Origin: Deltaproteobacteria bacterium
Lineage (GTDB): Bacteria > Desulfobacterota > Binatia > UTPRO1
Assembly (NCBI GenBank): GCA_020848745.1
Contig: JADLHM010000134.1
Span: forward strand, 1-58,238
DNA: 58,238 bases
Direction of reading: 5' to 3'
The first letter of the stretch is position 1. The number at the start of each line of letters is the position of its first letter. Shown here in pieces: positions 18,009 through 26,929 of the stretch. Both the position numbers and the translations under genes were made by a program. The notes under the pieces are model-generated. The model searched no databases, was not told where the DNA came from, and worked only from the letters and a program-made list of their open reading frames with translations.

Positions 18009-18221
18009 ATGTCGCCCTCGCTGTCTCTCACCGTCAACGGCGAGCCGTACGATCTGCCGGAGCCGATGACGGTCGGCGCGCTCCTCGCGCGCCTCGGCGT
18101 CGCCGCCGCGCGCGTCGCCGTCGAGGTGAACGAGGACGTCGTTCCGCGCGGCTCGTACGACACACATCGACTCGCCGCCGGCGACCGCGTCGAGATCGTC
18201 CATTTCGTCGGCGGCGGCTGA
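18009..18221 (+). CDS. thiS: Sulfur carrier protein ThiS
   Basis: The 70-residue ubiquitin-fold protein starts SLSLTVNGEPYDLPEPMTVGALL and ends in the diagnostic VHFVGGG, whose C-terminal Gly-Gly is thiocarboxylated to give sulfur for the thiazole of thiamine. It is followed by thiG after 18 bp and thiE, a thiamine operon. The 130-bp leader shows no conserved TPP riboswitch core that I can recognise. Confidence 0.93.
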   Translation: MSPSLSLTVNGEPYDLPEPMTVGALLARLGVAAARVAVEVNEDVVPRGSYDTHRLAAGDRVEIVHFVGGG

Positions 18222-18239
18222 GCCGCAAAGGAGCACTCC

Positions 18240-19013
18240 GTGCACGATCCGTTCGTTCTCGCAGGCAGGAGCTACACGTCGCGCCTCATCGTCGGCACGG
18301 GGAAGTACCGCGACTTCGAGGAGACCCGCCGCGCCGTCGAGATCGCGGGCGCCGAGATCGTCACGGTCGCGGTGCGACGGGTGAACATCACCGACCCGAA
18401 GGCCCCGAACCTGCTCGATCACCTCGACCCCAAGCGCTACACGATCCTGCCGAACACCGCCGGCTGCTACACCGCGGAGGACGCGATCCGCACGTGTCGG
18501 CTCGCACGCGACGCCGGCGTCGGCGACCTCGTGAAGCTCGAGGTGATCGGCGACGAACGGACGCTCTTCCCCGACGTCGCCGCAACGCTCGCGGCCGCCG
18601 AGAAGCTCGTCGGCGAGGGATTCCAGGTGTTGCCCTACGTCACCGACGACCCGGTCGCCTGCAAGCGCCTCGAGGAGATGGGCTGCGCGGCCGTGATGCC
18701 GCTCGCCGCGCCGATCGGCTCGGGCCTCGGCATCCGCAATCCCTACAACCTCCGCATCATCCTCGAGCACGCGAAGGTGCCGGTGATCGTCGACGCGGGC
18801 GTCGGCACCGCGTCCGACGCCGCGGCGGCGCTCGAGCTCGGGTGTGACGCCGTGCTCATGAACACCGCGATCGCCGGCGCCGCCGATCCGCTCCTCATGG
18901 CCGAAGCCATGCGGCTCGGCGTCGAGGCGGGACGGAAGGCGTTCAAGGCCGGCCGCATCGCGCGGAAGCTCTACGCCACCGCGTCGAGCCCCCTCTCCGG
19001 CCTGATCCAATGA
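18240..19013 (+). CDS. thiG: Thiazole synthase ThiG
   Basis: The 257-residue TIM-barrel protein starts with GTG seven bases after AAAGGAG. Family blocks are [10 protein letters not shown], the Schiff-base region [68 protein letters not shown] and [10 protein letters not shown]. It builds thiazole phosphate from deoxyxylulose phosphate, dehydroglycine and ThiS thiocarboxylate. Its stop overlaps thiE by four bases (ATGA). Confidence 0.96.
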   Translation: MHDPFVLAGRSYTSRLIVGTGKYRDFEETRRAVEIAGAEIVTVAVRRVNITDPKAPNLLDHLDPKRYTILPNTAGCYTAEDAIRTCRLARDAGVGDLVKLEVIGDERTLFPDVAATLAAAEKLVGEGFQVLPYVTDDPVACKRLEEMGCAAVMPLAAPIGSGLGIRNPYNLRIILEHAKVPVIVDAGVGTASDAAAALELGCDAVLMNTAIAGAADPLLMAEAMRLGVEAGRKAFKAGRIARKLYATASSPLSGLIQ

Positions 19014-19666
19014 CCGCGGGCGCGGCGACGCCGCGCGCGCCGCGCGTGATGTTGGTCGTCACCGTCGACGACGCGATGGCGCGGCGGGAGACCATCGCCG
19101 CGGCGCTCGCCGCCGGCGCCGACGCGCTCCAGCTCCGCGATCGGCGCGCGGGCGGCGGCGCGCTCCTCGTCGCCGCCCGCGCGCTGCGCGCGCTCACGCG
19201 CGCGCACGGCGCAGCGCTCGTCGTGAACGACCGCGCCGACGTCGCGCTCGCGGCCGCCGCCGACGGCATCCACCTCCCGGCGGCGGCGTTCCCGATCGCC
19301 GCCGCGCGCCGCCTCCTCGGACCGGAACCATGGGTCGGCCGCTCCACCCACACCCCCGAGGAAGCCGCCCGGGCCGCCGCCGACGGAGCGGACTACGTCG
19401 TTCTCGGCCCCGTCTTCGCGACCCCGTCGAAAGAGGCCTACGGTCCTCCGCTCGGGCTCGAAGCCCTCGCCACCGGGGTCGGGCGCGCGGCGTGCCCGGT
19501 GATCGCCATCGGGGGTATCACGAGCTCGAACGCGGCCGACGTCCGTCGTGCCGGCGCCCACGGTCTCGCCGTGATCCGCGCCGTCCTCGACGCGCCCGAT
19601 CCGGCAGCGGAGACGCGCGCGCTCGCGGCGGCGATGCGCGGGCGGGCGACATCGCGATCGCCTTAG
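19010..19666 (+). CDS. thiE: Thiamine phosphate synthase
   Basis: The 218-residue protein has the ThiE blocks [64 protein letters not shown] and [25 protein letters not shown]. It joins thiazole phosphate and HMP pyrophosphate to thiamine phosphate. It overlaps thiG and ends the operon. The kinase that follows in the pathway, ThiL, is encoded 14 kb away at 33.9 kb. Confidence 0.95.
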   Translation: MTAGAATPRAPRVMLVVTVDDAMARRETIAAALAAGADALQLRDRRAGGGALLVAARALRALTRAHGAALVVNDRADVALAAAADGIHLPAAAFPIAAARRLLGPEPWVGRSTHTPEEAARAAADGADYVVLGPVFATPSKEAYGPPLGLEALATGVGRAACPVIAIGGITSSNAADVRRAGAHGLAVIRAVLDAPDPAAETRALAAAMRGRATSRSP

Positions 19667-19786
19667 GGACCACGCAGGCGCCTGCCGTCGACTGGCACCT
19701 GCCGTCGAGCGGAGCCAACGTTCAGGGCGTGAAGGGAATACCTGCTTCGCGCCAGAAAGTTCCCTGACTCCATTGGTATTATTCCC

Positions 19787-19815
19787 TTGACTCGATCGTC
19801 GGCTACCGTCTAAGC
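19787..19815 (+). promoter_or_regulatory. Possible sigma-70-type promoter
   Basis: TTGACT at 19787-19792 is followed after 17 bp by CTAAGC at 19810-19815, about 55 bp before the secreted beta-helix gene. A similar TTGACG-17-CTAACG pair precedes the large secreted protein gene at 39784. The -10 boxes are far from consensus. Confidence 0.35.
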
Positions 19816-19868
19816 CCTGATCGTACTCTCACCTTACGCGGCGTCTTCGGGGCCCGCACCTGGAGGAA

Positions 19869-21068
19869 ATGCAGATGAAGCCAGTCCATTCGGTCACGCT
19901 GTTGGGTCTCGCGGTGGGCCTGTCGATGTCATTCGCGCCTGCCGCAGCGACGGCGGCCACGATCACGGTCAACCCCGGCGACTCGATCCAGGCGGCGGTC
20001 GACGCCGCGTCGCCCGGCGACACGGTCAAGGTCATGCCCGGCGACTATACCGAGCCTGCACTGTCCGGCCCGGCGGTGCGCATCACCAAGTCGATCAAGC
20101 TGCTCGCCAAGAGCAAGCTCAAGGACAACGTTCGGGTGCGCATCCTGGCGGGCCCCGGACAGAGCGACGGCATCCTCGTTGAGCCCGCCAATCCGGGCGA
20201 TCCGGACATCGTCGGCCTCAAGATCCAGGGCTTCACCGTCGAGGGGTTCCCGGGCAACGGCATCTGGCTGAAGCACGTGCAGAAGTTCACGATCCAGGGC
20301 AACGAATCGGTCAACAACCTGGAGAACGGCATCTGGCCGACCCTCTCGGCGAACGGCAACGTAAAGAAGAACGTGTCCTACGGCGCGCAGGACAGCGCGC
20401 TCTGGGTCGAGGCGTCGGAGAACGTCCGCGTCATGCAGAACGAGCTCTACGACAGCCCGACGGGCCTCGAGGTCACGATCTCCAAGGGCGTGAAGGCGAC
20501 GAAGAACTACATCCACGACAACACGGTCGGCGTCGGCCTGTACCATCCCAACGGGGCGGGTATGGTCGCTCCGCCGAACCTCCTCGCCGGCGGCGACTGG
20601 GTGTTCAAGAGCAACCGCATCGTCAACAACAACAAGCCGAACACGGCGCCGCCCGGGTCCATGTCGGCGGCGCTGCCGCCGGGCGTGGGCGTCCTGGTGC
20701 TCGGCGTGGACGGCGTCACCCTCGAGAAGAACGAGATCACGGGGAACGACTTCGTCGGGGTCGCCGCGCTCGACTGGTGTATCGCGGTGGACGATTCGGA
20801 TTTCGATTGCGACACCAATCCGCCGGCCTACCAGTCGGCACCGGACAACAACTTGATCAGGAAAAACGAGCTGGGGACCAACGGCGCCAATCCGCCCCCC
20901 GGCATTTTCGGGCTCCTCGCGGGGGATCTAGCGATGGCGGCGTTCCCCTTCCCCCCGTACGCGGCGATCGGCGGACACAACAATTGCTTCACCGACAACG
21001 AGCCGGTGCCGCCCCAAGCGAGCGTATCGTTCAACAAGATCGGCACGAATGGCATCGAGTGCAACTAG
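19869..21068 (+). CDS. Secreted right-handed parallel beta-helix repeat protein
   Basis: The 399-residue protein has a signal peptide (VTLLGLAVGLSMSFAPAAATAA, residues 9-30). The start of the mature chain is typical of NosD/pectate-lyase-like beta-helices: ITVNPGDSIQAAVDAASPGDTVKVMPGDYTE. Then come repeated N-rich rungs such as NENGIW-like NLENGIWPTLSANGNV, NVRVMQNELYDSP and GVTLEKNEITGNDFVGV. Two C-terminal cysteine pairs (WCIAVDDSDFDCDTN, HNNCFTD...GIECN) may form disulfides. The substrate is unknown. The ATG has TGGAGGAA upstream; a second ATG three codons in (20 bp from the same site) is possible. Confidence 0.82.
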   Translation: MQMKPVHSVTLLGLAVGLSMSFAPAAATAATITVNPGDSIQAAVDAASPGDTVKVMPGDYTEPALSGPAVRITKSIKLLAKSKLKDNVRVRILAGPGQSDGILVEPANPGDPDIVGLKIQGFTVEGFPGNGIWLKHVQKFTIQGNESVNNLENGIWPTLSANGNVKKNVSYGAQDSALWVEASENVRVMQNELYDSPTGLEVTISKGVKATKNYIHDNTVGVGLYHPNGAGMVAPPNLLAGGDWVFKSNRIVNNNKPNTAPPGSMSAALPPGVGVLVLGVDGVTLEKNEITGNDFVGVAALDWCIAVDDSDFDCDTNPPAYQSAPDNNLIRKNELGTNGANPPPGIFGLLAGDLAMAAFPFPPYAAIGGHNNCFTDNEPVPPQASVSFNKIGTNGIECN

Positions 21069-21084
21069 AGCGGCCTAGGCCGGC

Positions 21085-21107
21085 GGGCGCGCGTTCAGCG
21101 CGCGCCC
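21085..21107. terminator. GC-rich hairpin after the beta-helix gene
   Basis: GGGCGCGCG and CGCGCGCCC make a perfect 9-bp stem with a 5-base loop, 16 bp after the stop codon. No T-run follows, so it may be an intrinsic terminator of the high-GC type or only an mRNA-stabilising stem. Confidence 0.45.
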
Positions 21108-21123
21108 GAGGTGCCGCGCGGGG

Positions 21124-22308
21124 GTGACAGAGCCCCTGCGCGGCAGCTCGACCATCCTCCGACGCTTCGGTGGGCCGGAGGCGGACGAGCTGACGATCCT
21201 CTGTCGTGCCGAAGATCCGTGGAAGAATCCGGCGGCGGAGGCTGAGGCGGCCTACCAATCGCTGGCCGTCCGGCTCACCGGCGAGCAGGCGTCGTTTCGG
21301 GATCTCGTCACCGAGACGATCTTTCTGCGCGACATTCGCCGCGACCTGCCCTCGGTGCTCGACGCACGGGCACGTGTCCTGGCGGCGGTCGAGCACGGCG
21401 CCGATGCCCCGCCGCCGGCGTTCATGCAAGAAGCGCCGCTCGCCGGCGGGGACGTGGAAATCGCGGCGGCGGCGGTGGTTCCGCGTCGCCGCGACGCCTG
21501 GGCGGTGCGCGACGTCGCGGCGGCGCCGGCGTGCCCGTGTGCGGGGTGCGCTCGGTCGGCTGCGCGTCTGGTGCGCCTCGGCGACCAGACGTCGCTCCAC
21601 ACCACCAACGTGCACGGCACGGGCAGCGACGCCTTCGCGCAGGCGCTCGACATGTTCGACGCCGCCGAACGGTTGCTCGCGCGCTGCGGCATGGGGTTTC
21701 GCGATGTCGTCCGCACCTGGATTTACCTGCGCAACATCGATCGCGACTACGACGCGCTGAACCGCGCGCGGCGCGAGTTCTTCGAGCGCCACGGCCTCGA
21801 CCTGCGGCCGGCCAGCACCGGCGTCGCGGGCGTGCCGTTCCCCGACGTGCACGACTTCTCGATCCGCCTGCATGCGGTGCGATCGGCGCGCCCGCTCGCC
21901 ATCGCGCCGATGTCCACCCCGACGCTCAACGAGGCATGGAGCTACGGCGCCGACTTCTCGCGCGGCCTGCGGGTCGCCGAGGCGAACAAGGTCGCCCTCT
22001 ACGTCTCGGGCACCGCGAGCATCGACGAGGCCGGGCGGACCGTCCACGTCGGCGACGTCGCGGCCCAGGGCGAGCGCATGCTGCGCAACATCGCGACGCT
22101 GCTCGCCGGCCAGGGGGCTAGTTTTGCCGACGTGGCGTCCGGGGTGCTCTACCTGAAGCGACCCGAAGACGCGCCGGTGCTGCGCGCGCTCTGCCGCCAG
22201 CGCGGCTTCGACGGTTTTCCCTGCGCGCTGGTCGAGGCGCCGCTCTGCCGGCCCGAGCTGCTCTGCGAGGCGGAAGCGGTAGCCCTGCTCCCCTTCGACG
22301 TCGCGTAG
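21124..22308 (+). CDS. Three-part RidA/YjgF-like protein
   Basis: The 394-residue protein appears to contain three RidA-like segments. Residues about 1-95 hold SFRDLVTETIFLRDIRRDLPSVLDAR. Residues about 130-250 hold FDAAERLLARCGMGFRDVVRTWIYLRNIDRDYDALNRARREFF. Residues about 265-390 hold VALYVSGTASIDEAGRTVHVGDVAAQGERMLRNI. RidA proteins deaminate reactive enamines/imines as trimers; the fused form resembles the YjgF-like chorismatase (FkbO/Hyg5) group in layout, but the substrate is unknown. The middle part has a cysteine cluster (ACPCAGCA). The start is GTG with no clear ribosome site, so the N-terminus is uncertain. The next gene starts 15 bp downstream. Confidence 0.7.
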   Translation: MTEPLRGSSTILRRFGGPEADELTILCRAEDPWKNPAAEAEAAYQSLAVRLTGEQASFRDLVTETIFLRDIRRDLPSVLDARARVLAAVEHGADAPPPAFMQEAPLAGGDVEIAAAAVVPRRRDAWAVRDVAAAPACPCAGCARSAARLVRLGDQTSLHTTNVHGTGSDAFAQALDMFDAAERLLARCGMGFRDVVRTWIYLRNIDRDYDALNRARREFFERHGLDLRPASTGVAGVPFPDVHDFSIRLHAVRSARPLAIAPMSTPTLNEAWSYGADFSRGLRVAEANKVALYVSGTASIDEAGRTVHVGDVAAQGERMLRNIATLLAGQGASFADVASGVLYLKRPEDAPVLRALCRQRGFDGFPCALVEAPLCRPELLCEAEAVALLPFDVA

Positions 22309-22323
22309 GCGTAGATACCTACC

Positions 22324-24693
22324 ATGCTCAGATCGGATCAGTCGGCCGCGATCGCGGCCATCCTCGGGGTGGCGCTCCTGGCGCCGCCGTTCCTCGCCGG
22401 CTGCAATCGCGAGCCCCGTACGCAAGCGATCGTCGCCGCCGCCGACACGGCTACGGCGCAAATGAGGATCACCTACCCACAGGAGGGCACCCTCTTCCCG
22501 CCCGAGATCGTCGCCCCGACCGTGCTCTGGAACGACGAGACCGCCGGGGTCGATCGCTGGTACGTGGTGGTGCGCGACGACGCCGGCGTCGAGGTGCTGC
22601 GCGAGACGGTCGACGCGCCGCGCTGGCGCCCGACCGAGGCGCGCTGGCGCGAGATCAAACTTCGCAGCGCGGAGCGCGACGCCGAAGTCATCGTCGCGGG
22701 CGTCAACCAGGCCCGCCTGGGGGACGTGCTGTCCGCGGCGCGCGTTCGCATCCGGACCTCCAGGGATCCGGTCGACGACGCGCTCTTCTACCGCGAAGTG
22801 CCGTTGCCGTTCCTCACCGCCGTCCAGGATCCCTCCCGCATCCGCTGGCGCTTCGGCAGCATCGATCAGGAGGCCGGGCCGCCGATCGTGCTGCAGAATC
22901 TGCCGGTGTGCGGCAACTGCCACTCCTTCGCCGACAACGGCAGCGCGCTCGGGCTCGACGTCGACTACGGCAACGACAAGGGCGGCTACGGCATCCTGCC
23001 GGTGTCCTCGCACATGGTGATGAACGACGAGAAGATCATCACCTGGGCCGACTACAAGCGCGCCGACGGCGAGCTCACCTTCGGCCTGCTGTCGCGCATG
23101 TCGCCGACCGGGCGCTACGTGGTCAGCACGGTCAAGGATCGTTCGGTGTTCGTCGCCATCCCCGACCTGATGATCTCGCAGCTCTTCTTCCCCATCAAAG
23201 GCATCCTCGTCGTGTACGATCGGGAGGCGAAGACCTTCACCGCGCTGCCGGGCGCCGACGATCCGCAGTACGTGCAGACCAACGCGGTGTGGAGCCCGGA
23301 CGGCCGCGAGCTCGCGTTCGCCCGCGCCACCGCCTACCGCGCCGAGCGCCTCGAGCAGCAGAACAGCGCGCTCGTGGACGAGAAGGACGTGCCCGAGTTC
23401 ACCGTCGACAAGAAGCCGTTCCTCTACGACATCTACCGGATCCCCTTCAACGACGGGAAGGGCGGCACGGCGGTGCCGATCGAGGGCGCGTCGAACGACG
23501 GGATGAGCAACTACTTCCCGAAGTACTCGCCCGACGGGAAGTGGATCGTCTTCACCAAGTCGAAGAGCTATATGCTGCTCCAGCCCGACAGCGAGCTCTG
23601 GATCATCCCCGCCGCGGGCGGCGCGGCGCGGCGCCTGCGCTACAACACGCCGCGCATGAACTCCTGGCACAGCTGGTCGTCGAACAGCCGCTGGCTGGTC
23701 TTCTCCTCGAAGGTGAACGGACCGTACACCCAGCTCTTCCTCACCCACATCGACGACGACGGCAACGACAGCCCGCCGGTGCTGCTCGAGCGCTTCACCT
23801 CACCGGATCGGGCGGCGAACATCCCCGAGTTCGCGCACCTGCCCGGCAACGCCATCGCCGACATCCGCGAGCAGTTCCTGGACGCCTATTCGTTCCTGCG
23901 CGCCGGCCTCGCCAATCAGAACACCGGCGACCGCAAGGGGGCGGAGCGCGCCTACCGGCGCGGTCTGGAAGTCGCGCCCGACAACGCCGAGTTACGCAAC
24001 GCGCTCGGCTGGGTGCTCTACCAGGACGGGCGGACCGCGGAGGCGGTCGCCGAGTACGAGCGTGCGGTCGCCGCGGACCCCAAGAACGCCAAGGCGCACA
24101 ACAACCTGGCGCTGGCGCTGGTCGAGCTCGGCAAGCTCGACGATGCCGCCACGCACTTCTCGGCCTCGCTCGCGATCGAGCCCAAGGCGGAGATCCACAG
24201 CGACCTCGGATTCGTCCTGGCGCGTCAGGGCCGCACGGAGGACGCGCAAGCCCACTACCGCCAGGCGCTGGCGCTCGATCCGAACTGCGCCTCGGCGCAC
24301 CTGAACCTGGCCGTGACCGCCGTGCAGGCCGGCGATCTGGCAGGGGCCGAGTCCCACTACCGCCTGGCGCTGCCGGGACGGCCGACCGCCGAGACCCACA
24401 ACGGGCTCGGTTTCGTGCTCGCCCGCCAGGGACGCGCCGACGAGGCCATTGCCGAGTTCCGCAAGGCGATCACCGTCGAGCCGAAGTTCACCCCGGCGTA
24501 CAACAACCTGGCGGAGGCGCTGGCCAAGCAGGGCAAGCTCGAGGAGGCGGTGGACTACTACCGGCGCTCGCTCGCGCAGCGGCCGAACCCGACCGTTCAC
24601 AACGCGCTCGGCGTCATCCTGCGCCAGCTCGGCCGAGAGGACGAAGCGGCGCAGCAGTTCAGCAAGGCCAAGGCCCTACAGTTTGCGCGGTAG
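22324..24693 (+). CDS. Lipoprotein with a CxxCH site, TolB-like beta-propeller and TPR repeats
   Basis: The 789-residue protein starts with a lipoprotein signal (LLAPPFLAGC, lipid-modified Cys at about residue 26). An Ig-like segment (about 45-140) is followed by one heme-c attachment motif CGNCH near residue 199. PD40/TolB-type propeller blades follow (VWSPDGRELAFARA, KYSPDGKWIVFTKS, WSSNSRWLVFSSK), then at least six TPR units from about residue 525 (GDRKGAERAYRRGLEVAPDN, NLALALVELGKLDDAATHF and so on). Such proteins sit in the periplasm or on the outer membrane. The combination suggests a redox-linked scaffold or sensor; no direct function is known. A multiheme gene follows 140 bp downstream. 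Confidence 0.8.
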   Translation: MLRSDQSAAIAAILGVALLAPPFLAGCNREPRTQAIVAAADTATAQMRITYPQEGTLFPPEIVAPTVLWNDETAGVDRWYVVVRDDAGVEVLRETVDAPRWRPTEARWREIKLRSAERDAEVIVAGVNQARLGDVLSAARVRIRTSRDPVDDALFYREVPLPFLTAVQDPSRIRWRFGSIDQEAGPPIVLQNLPVCGNCHSFADNGSALGLDVDYGNDKGGYGILPVSSHMVMNDEKIITWADYKRADGELTFGLLSRMSPTGRYVVSTVKDRSVFVAIPDLMISQLFFPIKGILVVYDREAKTFTALPGADDPQYVQTNAVWSPDGRELAFARATAYRAERLEQQNSALVDEKDVPEFTVDKKPFLYDIYRIPFNDGKGGTAVPIEGASNDGMSNYFPKYSPDGKWIVFTKSKSYMLLQPDSELWIIPAAGGAARRLRYNTPRMNSWHSWSSNSRWLVFSSKVNGPYTQLFLTHIDDDGNDSPPVLLERFTSPDRAANIPEFAHLPGNAIADIREQFLDAYSFLRAGLANQNTGDRKGAERAYRRGLEVAPDNAELRNALGWVLYQDGRTAEAVAEYERAVAADPKNAKAHNNLALALVELGKLDDAATHFSASLAIEPKAEIHSDLGFVLARQGRTEDAQAHYRQALALDPNCASAHLNLAVTAVQAGDLAGAESHYRLALPGRPTAETHNGLGFVLARQGRADEAIAEFRKAITVEPKFTPAYNNLAEALAKQGKLEEAVDYYRRSLAQRPNPTVHNALGVILRQLGREDEAAQQFSKAKALQFAR

Positions 24694-24832
24694 CCTGGCT
24701 GATCAGGACCTATCCGCCAGCGGAAAAATCCCTTGACTCAGCGAAAGCCGGGAAGGGAAGATGCGGCGGTGGCGCGCCCACGGCCCGCGATGCGCCGATC
24801 CCAATCCATAGCCCGCTAGACAGAGGAACCTC

Positions 24833-26041
24833 ATGACCAGACTCGAAGCGAGGACGGCGACGGCCGTGAAGACGATCACCCGACTGACCGGCGGCGCGCT
24901 CGCCCTCCTGGCGATGATGCTGCTGTGGATGCCCGACGCGCACGCGTATCCATCGTACAACGACGGGGCCGGCAACGGCTGCGTATCGTGCCACACCGGC
25001 TTCACGAATGCCGGTGCGCTCCACTTCCAGCACTACAGCCAGTTCGGCATTCAAGACTGCAACCTCTGCCACCAGAACGGCGGCGGCACCAAGCCCGTGC
25101 TGACGTACTGGAGCGGTCCCGGCGGCGGCTACGGCTGCGCCGGGTGTCACGGGCAGGACTACGGCGAGATCTCGCCGAACAGCGGCCTGCCGAAGGCCAC
25201 CGCCTACGGCCTGCGCCAGTTCCACATCAGCAACGGCTTCGCGACATGCGGGTGCCACCAGCCCGGCACGCTCGGCCATCCGAATCCGTTCCCGGCGCTC
25301 TTCGGCGAAAACGTCGCACCGCCGTACTTCCAGCCCATGTTCAGCGGGTTGAGCGACCCGTGCTCGAGCCAGCAAGAGGATATCCCCTACGATCTCGACA
25401 GCGTCGGCCTCGACAACGACGGCGACGGCGCGGCCGACTACCCGGCCGACAGCGATTGCCCGGTGCCGGCGACCCCGACGCCCACTCCGACACCCGCCGC
25501 CGCCTGCGGCCCGGCGCCCGCCTTGGGCTGCATCGCATCCGGCAAGGGCAGCCTGCTGGTCGACGAAAAGAAGGTCGGGAAGGAGAAGCTGAAAGTCTCG
25601 CTCGGCAAGTTGCAGCCGGCCGTCGCGCAAGGGCAGTTCGGCGACCCGGTGAACGGCACCAGCGTCTACGCGGTCTGTATCTACGACGCCGCGAACCAGC
25701 TCAGGGGCGCGTACTCGCTCGTGCCGCCGGGGCCGTTGTGCGGCACGAAGCCGTGCTGGAAGACGGTGTCCGACAAGGGCTACATGTACAAGGACAAGGA
25801 CGCCACGTCGGACGGCCTCGTGCAGGCAAAGCTGACCGGCGGCGACGCCGGCAAGGGCGCGGTCAAGATCCAGGGCAAGAACTCGGGCGGCAATCTGCCG
25901 ACCGGGGTGGTCGCGGGTCTGCTGAACAACCCGAGCAGCGCGACGGTCCAGATTCTGTCGAGCGACGCCGCCTGCTTCAACCTCGGCCTCACGGAGATCA
26001 AGAAGGCCGAGAGCACGGTCTTCCAGGCTGCCGGCCCCTGA
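24833..26041 (+). CDS. Secreted multiheme c-type protein with a Thr/Pro linker and a C-terminal Binatota-type domain
   Basis: The 402-residue protein has an N-terminal signal segment (LALLAMMLLWMPDAHAYP). Three canonical heme sites lie within residues 45-110: CVSCH, CNLCH and CAGCH. A fourth element, CGCHQ, has only one residue between the cysteines and is not a standard site. A short PTPTPTP linker (about residue 215) precedes a 170-residue C-terminal domain (KGSLLVDEKKVGKEKLKVSL, FGDPVNGTSVYAVCIYD, KGYMYKDKDATSDGL) that recurs in secreted proteins of Binatota-like genomes. It probably carries electrons in the periplasm or at the cell surface. AGAGGAACC precedes the ATG. Confidence 0.8.
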   Translation: MTRLEARTATAVKTITRLTGGALALLAMMLLWMPDAHAYPSYNDGAGNGCVSCHTGFTNAGALHFQHYSQFGIQDCNLCHQNGGGTKPVLTYWSGPGGGYGCAGCHGQDYGEISPNSGLPKATAYGLRQFHISNGFATCGCHQPGTLGHPNPFPALFGENVAPPYFQPMFSGLSDPCSSQQEDIPYDLDSVGLDNDGDGAADYPADSDCPVPATPTPTPTPAAACGPAPALGCIASGKGSLLVDEKKVGKEKLKVSLGKLQPAVAQGQFGDPVNGTSVYAVCIYDAANQLRGAYSLVPPGPLCGTKPCWKTVSDKGYMYKDKDATSDGLVQAKLTGGDAGKGAVKIQGKNSGGNLPTGVVAGLLNNPSSATVQILSSDAACFNLGLTEIKKAESTVFQAAGP

Positions 26042-26118
26042 GCGTTCGCGACCGCGCTTCGGTAGACCATCGTAAGCCGATGCACGGTGGGCCATCGCAT
26101 CGGAGATCGGGGAGACGC

Positions 26119-26913
26119 ATGCGGAACTCGCGGGAACGGCGCGGAACGGCGCGGACGCTCGGCATCGTCGCGGGCCTGCTGATCCTCGCGGCGAGGTCCG
26201 CTGCCGCGCTCGACGGCGAGTCGCTGCGGCTCCTCCTGCTCGGGGCGCAGGACATGAACACGCCGCAGGTCACCATGCGGGCCGACATCGCGATCGCCCT
26301 GGAGACCCATACGGGACCGCGCGCGACCCGGGCGATCGCCTTCTTCGCGCCCGGGAAGGACGCCCGCTGGTACCTCCAACTGGAGGATCCGGCCCTCGCG
26401 GCGCTCGTCCGCGGTGCCGAGCGGAAGGTGATGACGCGCACCGCCGGCAGCATCGTGACGAGCGCGATCGGCGAGCCGATCGACGACCTCGGGATCAGCT
26501 ACGAGGATGTGAGCCGCTTCGTCGCCGACGACTTCAAGCTCTGGCAGATCGCGGACGAAGGCACCGACGTCGTGCTCGCCGGGGGCCATCCTCAGGTGGA
26601 GTCCGCGTACGTCTACCGCGCGTACACCTTCGACAAGACGCGAACGATCCCCCTCAAGGTGCAGTTCTACGCGAAGACCCTGAACAATCTGGTGAAGCTC
26701 CGGACCGACTCGGACCACATCCTGATCGGCAAGAAGTGGTTCCCGGGCAGGATCGAGATCCAGAACTTCCTCGACAACTCCAAGACGACGCTCACCATCC
26801 GCTGGTCCCAGGCGGCCTCGGTTCCGCCCGAGCTGCTCGCGCCCGAGAGCTTCGGAGGCGCCGCACCGGTGTCGTGGAGCACCCCCGTTCCCGCCGCGAC
26901 CACGACGCCGTAG
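26119..26913 (+). CDS. Outer-membrane lipoprotein-sorting-like (LolA/TP0789 fold) secreted protein
   Basis: The 264-residue protein has a signal peptide (GIVAGLLILAARSAAALDGE). Then comes the pattern of the TP_0789-type outer-membrane lipoprotein-sorting family: ARWYLQLEDPALAALVRGAERKVM, LGISYEDVSRFVADDFKLWQ, YRAYTFDKTRTIPLKVQFYA, ILIGKKWFPGRIEIQNFLDNSKTTLTI. These proteins bind lipids or are lipid-transport accessories, often beside RND exporters; none is seen here. GGAGA lies six bases before the ATG at 26119, which decides the start over an ATG 39 bases upstream. Confidence 0.75.
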   Translation: MRNSRERRGTARTLGIVAGLLILAARSAAALDGESLRLLLLGAQDMNTPQVTMRADIAIALETHTGPRATRAIAFFAPGKDARWYLQLEDPALAALVRGAERKVMTRTAGSIVTSAIGEPIDDLGISYEDVSRFVADDFKLWQIADEGTDVVLAGGHPQVESAYVYRAYTFDKTRTIPLKVQFYAKTLNNLVKLRTDSDHILIGKKWFPGRIEIQNFLDNSKTTLTIRWSQAASVPPELLAPESFGGAAPVSWSTPVPAATTTP

Positions 26914-26929
26914 CCGACCGACCGCGCCG

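Noticed and set aside
21031-23748. Long minus-strand open frame across the RidA-like and TPR lipoprotein genes
   Set aside because: It is a shadow of the plus-strand genes; it has the same biased Arg/His/Glu composition and no recognisable domain.
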